A stretch of DNA of 64,000 nt, from contig NZ_JAAVUR010000004.1 in the NCBI RefSeq assembly GCF_018449545.1, forward strand, positions 248,001 through 312,000, written 5' to 3'. Within the stretch, counting starts at the first letter, position 1. Each line of letters starts with the position of its first letter. Below, piece by piece: positions 9,350 to 17,868 of the stretch. This stretch comes from Granulicella sp. dw_53. GTDB lineage: Bacteria; Acidobacteriota; Terriglobia; Terriglobales; Acidobacteriaceae. The notes beneath the pieces were generated by a model. It made no database searches. It was given only the letters and a program-made list of their open reading frames with translations, and was not told the origin of the DNA. Position numbers and translations under genes: made by a program.

Positions 9350-10060
9350 ATGAACAAACTTTGGCCCAGCGCGGCGGCGGCGCTGGAAGACATCACCCGC
9401 GACGGCATGCTGCTGGCGCTCGGCGGCTTCGGGCTCTGCGGCATTCCGGAGGCGCTTATCGCCGGGCTGCGCGATACCGGCGTCCGCAACCTGACCGTCG
9501 CCAGCAACAACGCCGGCGTTGATCATTGGGGGTTGGGGCTGCTACTCGAGACTCGCCAGATCCGCAAGATGATCTCCAGCTATGTGGGGGAGAACGCCGA
9601 GTTCGAACGGCAGTATCTGGAGGGCGAGCTTGAGGTCGAGTTCTGCCCTCAAGGCACTCTCGCCGAGCGCATGCGGGCGGGCGGCGCGGGCATCCCCGGC
9701 TTTTACACTCGCACCGGCGTTGGGACTCTCGTTGCAGAGGGCAAGGAGCAGAAGGAGTTCGACGGCGTCACCTATATCCTCGAGCGTGGCATTCAGGCCG
9801 ATCTTGCGCTGGTGAAGGCCTGGAAGGCTGATCTCCACGGCAATCTCATCTACCGGCGAACCGCCCGGAACTTCAATCCGCTGGCCGCTACCTGCGGCAG
9901 GATCACTGTCGCGGAGGTCGAGATTCTGGTGGAGCCGGGCGAACTGGATCCCGACGAGATCCATACGCCGGGGATCTTCGTGCAGCGCCTGGTCCATAAT
10001 CCTTCCCCTGAACAGCGAATCGAACGACGCACCACACGAAAGGAAGAACCGTGGCCCTGA
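9350..10060 (+). CDS. scoA: 3-oxoacid CoA-transferase, subunit A
   Basis: Alpha subunit of a family I CoA transferase, 236 residues. With subunit B it moves CoA from succinyl-CoA to a 3-oxoacid such as acetoacetate. The Gly-rich loop [15 protein letters not shown] (about 22-36) and the segments [38 protein letters not shown] and [19 protein letters not shown] are typical. ATG 9350 has GGAG five bases upstream; the frame is open further upstream but that part is not protein-like. It overlaps the subunit B start by 10 bp and begins a three-gene operon with subunit B and a thiolase, the usual set for acetoacetate breakdown. A beta-ketoadipate role (PcaI) is the alternative. Confidence 0.9.
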   Translation: MNKLWPSAAAALEDITRDGMLLALGGFGLCGIPEALIAGLRDTGVRNLTVASNNAGVDHWGLGLLLETRQIRKMISSYVGENAEFERQYLEGELEVEFCPQGTLAERMRAGGAGIPGFYTRTGVGTLVAEGKEQKEFDGVTYILERGIQADLALVKAWKADLHGNLIYRRTARNFNPLAATCGRITVAEVEILVEPGELDPDEIHTPGIFVQRLVHNPSPEQRIERRTTRKEEPWP

Positions 10061-10707
10061 CTCGCAACCAGATGGCAGCCCGCGCCGCCGAGGAGCTGCG
10101 CGACGGCTTCTACGTGAACCTCGGCATCGGCATTCCCACGCTGGTCGCAAGCTACATCCCTGCTGGGATGACGGTCATCTTTCAGTCGGAGAACGGTCTG
10201 CTGGGGATGGGGCCGTTCCCTCTCGAGAAGGACGTCGACGCCGACCTCATCAACGCCGGCAAGGAGACTGTGACCTTCATCGACGGCGCGTCGACCTTCT
10301 CCAGCGCCGATTCCTTTGCGATGATCCGGGGCGGCCACATCGATCTCGCTATCCTTGGCGCGATGCAGGTCTCGGAGCGAGGAGATCTGGCTAACTGGAT
10401 GATCCCGGGCAAGCGCGTCAAGGGCATGGGCGGAGCGATGGACCTGGTCTCGGGCGTTCGCCATGTCGTGGTCATCATGGATCACACCGCGCAGGATGGC
10501 AGCCCCAAGCTGCTCCGCGAGTGCACCCTGCCACTGACTGGGACCAGCGTGGTAAAACGCATCATTACCGATCTCTGCGTCCTCGACGTCACTCCCGCGG
10601 GCTTCGAGGTGATCGAGCTCGCCCCTGAGGTCACTCCGGAACAGATCACCCAATACACAGGCGCGCCGGTACGCTTCAAGCTCACCTCCAATGGAGTGTC
10701 CCAATGA
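10051..10707 (+). CDS. scoB: 3-oxoacid CoA-transferase, subunit B
   Basis: Beta subunit of 218 residues. The catalytic glutamate is visible in [13 protein letters not shown] (Glu47), which forms the glutamyl-CoA thioester in this family. Other family segments are [32 protein letters not shown] and [12 protein letters not shown]. It starts at GTG 10051 with AGGAAG upstream and overlaps the end of subunit A. Its stop overlaps the thiolase ATG (ATGA), so the three genes are translationally coupled. Confidence 0.92.
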   Translation: MALTRNQMAARAAEELRDGFYVNLGIGIPTLVASYIPAGMTVIFQSENGLLGMGPFPLEKDVDADLINAGKETVTFIDGASTFSSADSFAMIRGGHIDLAILGAMQVSERGDLANWMIPGKRVKGMGGAMDLVSGVRHVVVIMDHTAQDGSPKLLRECTLPLTGTSVVKRIITDLCVLDVTPAGFEVIELAPEVTPEQITQYTGAPVRFKLTSNGVSQ

Positions 10708-11876
10708 AACCTGTCATCCTGGCGGCGAAGCGTACTCCGATCGGCTCCTTTTTAGGAGCGTTTAAGAATCTGCCGGCTGTCGAGCTTGGAGTCGCGGCTG
10801 CGGCGGCTGTGCTGAAGGGCCTCAATGGTAGCGACGTCGCCGATGTCATCGTCGGCAATGTGCTTCAGGCCGGGCAAGGCATGAACCCTGGGAGGCAGAT
10901 CGCGCTCAAGGCTGGGCTGCCTTTTCATGTTCCGGGCCAGACTGTGAACCGCGTGTGCGGAAGCGGCATGCAGGCGGTGGTCGATGCGATCCACGGCCTG
11001 CTCGCGGGCGATGGCGAGCTTTACCTAGCGGGCGGGGTAGAGAGTATGTCTCGCGCTCCTTACCTTCTGCCACAGATGCGGGCTGGAAACAAGATGGGGG
11101 ATTCTTCCGTGCTCGACAGCATGGTTCACGACGGTTTGACCGATCCGACCCACAGCTACCATATGGGGATTACGGCGGAGAACGTTGCGGAGCGATGGGC
11201 GATCTCACGCCAGGAGCAGGATGCATTCGCGGTAGAGAGCCATCGGCGGGCCGCCGCGGCCCAAGCGAGCGGCAGCTTCAAAGAAGAGATTGTGGCGGTG
11301 GAGGTCTCCTCGCGAAAGGGAGTCATTGTGGTCGACGCGGACGAGAGTGTGCGCGCGGATTCTAGTTTGGAAGCACTCGCGAAGCTCAAGACGGTCTTCC
11401 GGAAGGAGGGCGGCACGGTGACGGCTGGCAATGCCAGCGGCCTCAACGATGGTGCGGCGATGCTGGCGATCGCGTCTCCTGCTTACGCCCAATCGCAGGG
11501 CCACGCTCCGCTGGCGGAGATCCTTGGCTACGCCGCGACGGGAGTGGATCCGGCGTTCATGGGCATTGGACCTTCGGCGGCGATCCCGCCGGCGTTGAAG
11601 CGGGCCGGACTTCGCCTGGAGGACATCGATCTCTTTGAGCTGAACGAAGCGTTTGCCGCTCAGTCCATCGCCGTGTGCAGAGATCTCAATCTATCGCCTG
11701 AACGGGTCAACATCTCTGGCGGAGCGATCGCGCTGGGTCACCCCATCGGGGCGTCTGGCGCTCGCGTCATCGTTACCCTGTTGCACAGCCTGCGAGCCCA
11801 GAAGAAGCAGCACGGAGTGGCCAGCCTGTGCATCGGCGGAGGGATGGGGATCGCACTCGTACTCCGCGCCTTGTAG
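10704..11876 (+). CDS. atoB: Acetyl-CoA C-acetyltransferase (thiolase)
   Basis: Thiolase of 390 residues that cleaves acetoacetyl-CoA to two acetyl-CoA, or condenses them. All catalytic residues are present: Cys85 in NRVCGSGMQ, His346 in [12 protein letters not shown] and Cys376 in CIGGGMG, with the NEAFAAQ loop. [16 protein letters not shown] is typical of the acetoacetyl-CoA thiolase branch rather than of PcaF. Being last in the operon with scoA-scoB fits ketone-body or acetoacetate utilisation. If motif copy 3 also acts rightward, this pathway would belong to the same regulon as the quinoprotein operon. Confidence 0.92.
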   Translation: MKPVILAAKRTPIGSFLGAFKNLPAVELGVAAAAAVLKGLNGSDVADVIVGNVLQAGQGMNPGRQIALKAGLPFHVPGQTVNRVCGSGMQAVVDAIHGLLAGDGELYLAGGVESMSRAPYLLPQMRAGNKMGDSSVLDSMVHDGLTDPTHSYHMGITAENVAERWAISRQEQDAFAVESHRRAAAAQASGSFKEEIVAVEVSSRKGVIVVDADESVRADSSLEALAKLKTVFRKEGGTVTAGNASGLNDGAAMLAIASPAYAQSQGHAPLAEILGYAATGVDPAFMGIGPSAAIPPALKRAGLRLEDIDLFELNEAFAAQSIAVCRDLNLSPERVNISGGAIALGHPIGASGARVIVTLLHSLRAQKKQHGVASLCIGGGMGIALVLRAL

Positions 11877-11890
11877 GAGACGGATTGTGG

Positions 11891-14800
11891 CTAGATAAAC
11901 TCATCGAGCCAGGCGATGATCTCTTCATTTTCTCCGATGAACTGTCCGAGCCGCCGGTAGCTTTCGAACTGCGACTCTGTAAACCATTGGTTCAAGGTTG
12001 AGTCGCTAGGAAAGCTCTTATGCTCCCGCTTGTAGTTGAGGATGTCCGCCGGCTCCTTGCCTGTTAGGGTGGACTTTATGTAGAGGATGTTTCCGTGGAC
12101 TGGCTCAGGCGGGTCCTCACCATGAGTAGCCTGGCCTGCGGGATATTTGATCTTTCCTATGGCGAAGGCGCATTTGCTCAAGCCATCGGGGCCAGGGATG
12201 ATCGCGTCCAGATCGAGGGAGACCTCGACGCCAAAGTCGATACGGCACTTGCGAATCGCCATGCCCAATCCTTCGAAGACGAACGCATGGTCCTCCTCTG
12301 CGTCGCAGATGATGATGTTCCGGCACCGGCGGCGCACCAGTTCGTAGAGGCCCATGTTGTCGAAGTGGCCGCCATCGGAGAGATTGATATAAGGCGCATC
12401 GTCGGACACTTCGCCGAAGAGCTCGCGAAGCAGATAGGGGAGTCCGATGACGGGCGTTGGACCGGACATACGTGTAAGCAAGTCCAGCCGCTGATTGCGC
12501 GGATTGGGGACCCACCATCCGAGCCTCACATTGAAGATCGTCATCAAAAACGCCATGGCTGGGTTGGTGTGAAATCCCTCGTTGGGGCTCTCTGACGCGC
12601 CTGAGGTCGCAACCGCCGTAGAGAGGTGCGGGCCACCCTGGGGGATGGCGAAGCGGTTGGTCGGGAAGTAGCCGTTGAACTGGACCGCCCTGCTGGCACC
12701 CTCCGTCCATCCGACGTCGTAGCCGCAGAAGAGCGGCGTGAATGCGAAGGATGCGCCCTTGCGCTCCTGGTAGGCGAGATCTTCTCCGAAGGAGAGATTC
12801 AGCGTTGCGCAGAGGATCGGAAACGGACCTTGGTATTTAGGTGGCACATCTTTCTTACGCCAGAGCGAAGGATTTCCTTTTCCGAACGCTTGCGGCAGAA
12901 GGTCCACGAGCCGCAGCCGTGCATCGCTGCGTGCGAATCCTGTGAATGCGTTTGGGCGGCGATCCGGGTTCGAGGCTCCTGCATAGCAACGTGCGAGACG
13001 ATCACGATACGCGGCGCTCAGGGAGAAGTCGTTGATGTCCACGCGCCAACTGAAGAAGAGAGCGACAAAGCCGAGGGAGACGAAGGCCACGAAGAACGAC
13101 GGGTATCCAGGCGGGAGAACGCTATCGAGGACCCATGCCAAGGCAAGCATCAGGCCCACCAGGAAGACCGGAGGACCGGCGGTGACCAGGTAGTCCAAGG
13201 GACTGGGGGAGGCGTTCTCGCTGTCCTCCCCGGTGGTGGATCCGCTCTTGCCTGCGAAGAGGCTCGCGACAGTTGTTCCAACCCAGCCCATCACGGCAGC
13301 ACTGAACAACTTGTGAAGATGGAAGAATGCGGTGACGAGAGCCGGTCCAAGCAGCGAACAGCCCACAACCGCGAGCCATACAAATCCGGCGAGGAAGCTG
13401 AGTGCGCGCAGACGGGCGAGCCACTCTCGCCTGGCGTTGTCCATGCATCTTCCGATTACTCCAATCGCCAGATCCAACGGGATGAAGATGGCGGCCAGCA
13501 ACAGGATTGGCACGAAGACGATGGAGAAGCGTGTGAGCACACCGTACGGCAGCAGGATCGCACTGAGTACAAGGATCAGCCGCGCGATATGGATCAGGAC
13601 GAGCGTCGATCCGACAGCGACTACGACCGCTGCCGCGGAGGGAATGACTCGCCTGTTTCCCTGCGGAATGGACCATGCCAGGGAAGCTATCAGCAAGGCC
13701 TGGCCAAGGAGGAAGGCGATCAGGATATGGCTCAGTGGCGGTTCCAGCGGCGTCCATGGCGCCAAGGTGTAGTGACGCAGCCAATAGACGACGTTGTCCG
13801 CGACTCCAGGACTTGCAGTCTTCGGTGCGGGATCGCTGTTGCTCGTGGTCGCGGTCGGCTGCGGCGCGAGAGTGTGAAGCTCCTGCACCAGGCGGGGAAT
13901 GCCGGTGGGCGCGGGCGACGTCGCATCGGGCGGCTTGGAGACGAGGTCTGGAAACGCCGAGCGATATAAGAATGGGGAGACGGTAAATATCGCGCCGGCG
14001 ATGGGCAGCAGGATCAGCAGCAGAACTCTCGTTCCGCCGAAGCCGACCATCTTGTTCCCTCCTCCGCGTTTTCCCTTGCGCATTCCCAACGGCAGAGTGA
14101 TCGCCGCGACAGCAAAGAACAGTACCGTCACGATCGCTGGCGCGAGGCTCCCGGTCAACGGGGATGAGGTCTGGCTCGACGGATCGAAGTGGTACAGCAG
14201 GTTGAAGTGCGGAAGCAGAAGCACGAAGAGCAGGGTCGAAAGAACGATGATCTGGTTTAGAAATGCGTTGCGAAGCCATATGCTGACCGCAACCCAGGTA
14301 TCGGCGGTGAGCAGGCCCTTTCTAGGAGTGAGGTAGTTCGAGTAGCGGCGCAGCCAGCGGATCGGGTCGGGCCACGAGGTTCGTGTGGAACTCCACGGCA
14401 GTGGACTTAGCTGCTCCTCGACTTTGTTCAGGTCCTCGCACTCGATCCAGGACGCGACGAATTGATGGATGTATCCGCCGCCAGATACGGTCGAGAGATA
14501 GTCGAACTTACCCAGCTTCCGGCGGCTTGCGAGCGCCTGCAGGATTCCGAGGTTGAACGTCGCGGAGCGGATGCCTCCGCCGGAGAAAGAGAGGCCCTTC
14601 TGATTCGACGCGAAGGCCGCTCTGTAGACATCCGCTGGCGGACCGTCCGCCTGCGTGTTCGCAGGTGGCCAGAGCCCCCGGGCTTGCATCTCCTGCTCGA
14701 GCAGCCATTTGCTTGGCGGGTACTCCAGCAGCGAAGAGAGACGCGCCTGGCCAGAGACGTTGGGGATGAGGTAGCTCTGCGAGATGGTACCCACGTCGAG

Positions 14801-14977
14801 CGTCGAGGGCTCTGGCGCACTCTCTCCCATGGCAGCTCTCCAGGACTCCAGAGAGAGCCGTTCAGGATAGGCGCTCTTCACATGAACGGCCAGGGCGTTG
14901 CAGAAGTGCAACGCCGGCTGGGAGGCAGGATCGACGACGAGTTCGGGCGAGTGATCCGACTGGTCTGAGGGAGTCAT
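11891..14977 (-). CDS. Patatin-like phospholipase with multispan membrane domain
   Basis: Protein of 1028 residues. The patatin fold is split. The oxyanion loop GLSFSGGGIRSATFNLG (about 128-144) and nucleophile TVSGGGY (Ser165) are near the N-terminus; the catalytic Asp sits in NLSDGGHFDNMGLYELVRR at about 865-880. The nucleophile context is TVSGG, not strict GxSxG. Between the two lie many hydrophobic spans (LLFVLLLPHFNLLYHF, LLLILLPIAGAIFTVSPFLY, VVVAVGSTLVLIHIA, FVALFFSW), so a membrane domain is inserted in the hydrolase. The gene converges on the thiolase with a 14-bp gap. It follows the cytochrome gene on the same strand after 143 bp. The likely role is acyl-ester hydrolysis at the inner membrane; the substrate is unknown. 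Confidence 0.8.
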   Translation of the reverse strand: MTPSDQSDHSPELVVDPASQPALHFCNALAVHVKSAYPERLSLESWRAAMGESAPEPSTLDVGTISQSYLIPNVSGQARLSSLLEYPPSKWLLEQEMQARGLWPPANTQADGPPADVYRAAFASNQKGLSFSGGGIRSATFNLGILQALASRRKLGKFDYLSTVSGGGYIHQFVASWIECEDLNKVEEQLSPLPWSSTRTSWPDPIRWLRRYSNYLTPRKGLLTADTWVAVSIWLRNAFLNQIIVLSTLLFVLLLPHFNLLYHFDPSSQTSSPLTGSLAPAIVTVLFFAVAAITLPLGMRKGKRGGGNKMVGFGGTRVLLLILLPIAGAIFTVSPFLYRSAFPDLVSKPPDATSPAPTGIPRLVQELHTLAPQPTATTSNSDPAPKTASPGVADNVVYWLRHYTLAPWTPLEPPLSHILIAFLLGQALLIASLAWSIPQGNRRVIPSAAAVVVAVGSTLVLIHIARLILVLSAILLPYGVLTRFSIVFVPILLLAAIFIPLDLAIGVIGRCMDNARREWLARLRALSFLAGFVWLAVVGCSLLGPALVTAFFHLHKLFSAAVMGWVGTTVASLFAGKSGSTTGEDSENASPSPLDYLVTAGPPVFLVGLMLALAWVLDSVLPPGYPSFFVAFVSLGFVALFFSWRVDINDFSLSAAYRDRLARCYAGASNPDRRPNAFTGFARSDARLRLVDLLPQAFGKGNPSLWRKKDVPPKYQGPFPILCATLNLSFGEDLAYQERKGASFAFTPLFCGYDVGWTEGASRAVQFNGYFPTNRFAIPQGGPHLSTAVATSGASESPNEGFHTNPAMAFLMTIFNVRLGWWVPNPRNQRLDLLTRMSGPTPVIGLPYLLRELFGEVSDDAPYINLSDGGHFDNMGLYELVRRRCRNIIICDAEEDHAFVFEGLGMAIRKCRIDFGVEVSLDLDAIIPGPDGLSKCAFAIGKIKYPAGQATHGEDPPEPVHGNILYIKSTLTGKEPADILNYKREHKSFPSDSTLNQWFTESQFESYRRLGQFIGENEEIIAWLDEFI

Positions 14978-15075
14978 GGATGGTCCTCCGGGATGTTCTC
15001 TACACTTCGCATCGTGATGCTCTGAAATTCAAGAAGCGATGAGTTCCTCTCGGAGCAAAGCAATATGCGTACAAC

Positions 15076-15105
15076 ACGTCGCCCACGCAGATGCGCGGGC
15101 GACGT
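15076..15105. terminator. Hairpin behind the cytochrome gene
   Basis: A 9-bp stem (15076-15084 with 15097-15105) with a 12-nt loop lies just past the stop of the leftward cytochrome gene. No T-run follows, so it is only a possible terminator or RNA 3' end. Nothing else is seen in 14978-15120. Confidence 0.35.
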
Positions 15106-15120
15106 TACAACGGTCTGGCC

Positions 15121-17613
15121 TCAGAACGTCTTGATGAACTCGATCAGCGCCTTCTTGTCCGAGTCGCTCAGGCCGGGCTCCTCCCCCAACATGTCTGTGC
15201 CAAAGTAGTGTCCTTTGTTGACGACAAAGTCCGGGCACTTATTGAACTTGATCAGGTCGGGCTCCACGTCCGCGAAGATCTTTTCGACTTGCTCGTCCGT
15301 AGGATTAGGAGGTAGCTTCTGGAGGCCGTGTTTCAACCGGATGACGAGACTGAGCACTCTTGCATTGTGCTCCAGCCGCTCCAGCCGGTTGGTGCTGTCG
15401 CTCATCAGATCGAGGTTCGACAGCAGGTTTACAGGAGTTCCCTTGGGGATCGGGCCGATCTGGATGCCATCTTCGCTGAAGAGCCACGGAGCGAGGAAGT
15501 GCTCGAACTTCGTTCCGCTGGTAAGCGGCTCGGGAAGGAAGCCCGAGGCCACCCGCAGATAGCTCTGCTGCGTGGTGCGATAGACCAGGTTAGGTTCGTT
15601 GCCCTTGAGGATGCCGTCCTTGGTGCGCTTCTCCGGCCACAGTAACTGCTCGATGGCATCGTTGAAGCTGCGCATCCTGGCATCTACCGAAGGGCTCGAC
15701 TCGAAGTGTCCGATGGAGTTGTTGAGCAGCAGCGGCGTGGTGGACCAGACGCTGATCAGGCTCGGGACTCGCGTGTAGCCGCGTCCTCCGCCGGGCATAA
15801 CGTATTCGCTCTCCTTGCCCGTGTATGGATCGCGCACCGGGATGCTGCCGACCGAAGGAAGATCCTTATAGGTCTGCGAGGTGAAGTTATCCCAAATGTT
15901 GTTGGCCAATCCGTTCGTCGCAAGTGGGCTGCAGGCGTTCGTGCGCAACAGAGACAAGGGAATGCGAGCATCGGTGGAGAGAAAGTTGTCCTTGAGGAAG
16001 TCATCCTTCAGAACGATCTCCCGCATCTTCGCCTTGAAGTCGTCGGTCTGCGTCAACTTCCAGTACTTGTCCCAGCAGTCGAGATAGCCTTTGCCAGAGC
16101 AGCCAGCCAGCCCTTCTCCCGGAGCCATCTCCGGCAGCTTGCTGGAGTGGCATCGTGCGCAACGCTCCGCGAATACGATCTTGCCACGCGTGAGCACGGC
16201 CTTGTCCTTCGTGAGGTAAGCCTCGCCTCCAGGGGCGTCCGCGAGATGATGCGCGTCGGTGCTCTTCAGCATGAAGAGGGCGAGATCGGCGGTCTGATTC
16301 TCGTTCGCCTTCCAGTAGCTCGAGTTCTTCTCCGCGACTGCGATCTCGATCGGGGTTACCTTCTTGCCGCCGATCAACGCGTTGAAGTGCTCCAGCCACT
16401 CTTCGCTGAAGAGGCCGATGTTGAGGTACACCCGATTCAGCGCGCCGAGTGCACCGACGGAGTCCGCACCGTCCTTCAGGACGTGTGGCGCCAGCACCAT
16501 GTCAGGGGCCTTGTAGTACCGCGCGAGCTCGTTGTCCGCTGGGACGTAGTCGTTGAACTGCTTGTTGTTCAAGCCGCCGCCGGCGAGCTTCTCCTGGCCC
16601 CACCGCGAAGCCATGTCGAGACGCGCCCGCAGGCCGTAGATGGCATTCATGGTGCGCGGGTTGTTGATGTTGTCGGTCGACACCAGCGATGTATCGAGCG
16701 ATCCCGGCTGCGAGGAGTGGAAGAGCTGGAAGACGAAGCTGCTCTGGTCCGCCTCCCATCCGAAGATGCGGTCGATCCAGAAGTACTGTGCTCCGACCAT
16801 CGAGCTTAGGTTCTCCCACTTCGGATTCTCCGGATCGGCTGGTGGCTTGAGCGGATTCGGTCCGACGTGGCAGAACCCGCAGGACATGCCCACGCGATAG
16901 GGCTTAATCAGGTTGCGGTCGTTGTAGTAGCTCTTGTCGGTGTAGTAGCGGACCGGGTCCCAATGCGCCTTGGCCTTCTCGTCGAACGATGGATTGGGGA
17001 AGAGGCGCAGACCGACGATGCCAGTTCCATAGCCGTAGTACGACCCGACGGGAACGGTCGTCCCGCGCGCGCCGATCTTGACGCCGGGATATTTCTTCTC
17101 GTCCTCGAAGGGATCGGGGCCGCACTCTGCCTTCCGCTTGTCGAGCCAAAGCCCGAAGCGGTTCGGATCAGGACCCGTCGCCTTCTCGTAGCAGGGCTCA
17201 TTCACCAGCCCGAGGTAGTTCCACCGATTGTCGCGGCTCGCCGGCAGCCCGGGGCGCGAGGAGAGGGTCTTCAAAAAATCGAGCGACTCAAGACTCTTCG
17301 CCGAGATGATGTCCCAGAAACGATCGTTTCCGGCCGACCAGACGATCCAGTTGTTCCGGCCCTTGACCTCGTCCGTGGTCAACTTGATTCCACCATCCAT
17401 CTCGTGGAAGTAGTCTTCGTCCGCGGCTGGCATGCTCTCCGCCGAGCGGCCTGCCTGCATCGCCTCATCCTGCACCTTGCCGGCCTTCGATTTTGGCAGC
17501 AGCAGGGCCGCCGCAACCATCACGACGATCACGACCACCACCGCGCCCACTAGAAGAAGCAGTGCAAGAAGCCAACGATATCTTTTTTTCTCAGCGTAAG
17601 GTTCTGAACTCAT
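15121..17613 (-). CDS. Membrane-anchored di-heme c-type cytochrome
   Basis: Protein of 830 residues. A single N-terminal membrane segment (WLLALLLLVGAVVVVIVVMV, residues 14-33) would leave the rest in the periplasm. Two heme-binding CXXCH motifs are visible: CGFCH near residue 243 and CARCH near residue 484. Layout and size recall di-heme proteins of the cytochrome c peroxidase/MauG and RoxA type, but a specific enzyme such as rubber oxygenase cannot be claimed from motifs alone. The start has GGAGGAG upstream. It follows the GMC oxidoreductase on the same strand, so it may take electrons from that flavoenzyme. A decayed copy of its first codons lies between the two genes. Confidence 0.75.
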   Translation of the reverse strand: MSSEPYAEKKRYRWLLALLLLVGAVVVVIVVMVAAALLLPKSKAGKVQDEAMQAGRSAESMPAADEDYFHEMDGGIKLTTDEVKGRNNWIVWSAGNDRFWDIISAKSLESLDFLKTLSSRPGLPASRDNRWNYLGLVNEPCYEKATGPDPNRFGLWLDKRKAECGPDPFEDEKKYPGVKIGARGTTVPVGSYYGYGTGIVGLRLFPNPSFDEKAKAHWDPVRYYTDKSYYNDRNLIKPYRVGMSCGFCHVGPNPLKPPADPENPKWENLSSMVGAQYFWIDRIFGWEADQSSFVFQLFHSSQPGSLDTSLVSTDNINNPRTMNAIYGLRARLDMASRWGQEKLAGGGLNNKQFNDYVPADNELARYYKAPDMVLAPHVLKDGADSVGALGALNRVYLNIGLFSEEWLEHFNALIGGKKVTPIEIAVAEKNSSYWKANENQTADLALFMLKSTDAHHLADAPGGEAYLTKDKAVLTRGKIVFAERCARCHSSKLPEMAPGEGLAGCSGKGYLDCWDKYWKLTQTDDFKAKMREIVLKDDFLKDNFLSTDARIPLSLLRTNACSPLATNGLANNIWDNFTSQTYKDLPSVGSIPVRDPYTGKESEYVMPGGGRGYTRVPSLISVWSTTPLLLNNSIGHFESSPSVDARMRSFNDAIEQLLWPEKRTKDGILKGNEPNLVYRTTQQSYLRVASGFLPEPLTSGTKFEHFLAPWLFSEDGIQIGPIPKGTPVNLLSNLDLMSDSTNRLERLEHNARVLSLVIRLKHGLQKLPPNPTDEQVEKIFADVEPDLIKFNKCPDFVVNKGHYFGTDMLGEEPGLSDSDKKALIEFIKTF

Positions 17614-17651
17614 GCTTCTCCTCCGGTATATTCCGCGGCTTTCAGTTCTTC
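17610..17651 (-). pseudogene. Remnant of a second GMC gene, 3' end
   Basis: Read leftwards, the 13 codons EELKAAEYTGGEA plus TGA correspond to the true GMC C-terminus EDLKAAESNGGQA plus TGA. As in the intact gene, the stop overlaps the ATG of a gene starting MSSE. Upstream of 17651 the similarity ends abruptly, so only the tail of a former second GMC copy remains. Confidence 0.7.
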
Positions 17652-17694
17652 ATTACGGCCCATTCCACTGCTACACGATCAGGGACATAGCGAC

Positions 17695-17868
17695 TCAGAA
17701 TGGTACGTGGCACTCAAGACGAAGTAACCCAAATTCAGACCACTTATTCCACGGATAATCCCGTATGTGGTGATTATGGAAGTACTTTTCTCCAACACAG
17801 GAATGTTCCCGTACGTATCGGCTGATCGGACATAGCACTTTTTTCTCAGCAGAGAGTTCGGAGCTCAT
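17695..17868 (-). pseudogene. Remnant of a second cytochrome gene, 5' end
   Basis: A 57-codon frame starts MSSELSAEKK, almost the same as the cytochrome start MSSEPYAEKK, and its ATG overlaps the GMC stop (ATGA). After the AAAAAA tract at about 17838 the similarity ends; the rest (VLCPISRYVREHSC onwards) has no membrane segment or heme motif. I read it as the front end of a deleted cytochrome copy fused to unrelated or decayed DNA. It may still be translated as a short peptide. Confidence 0.6.
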
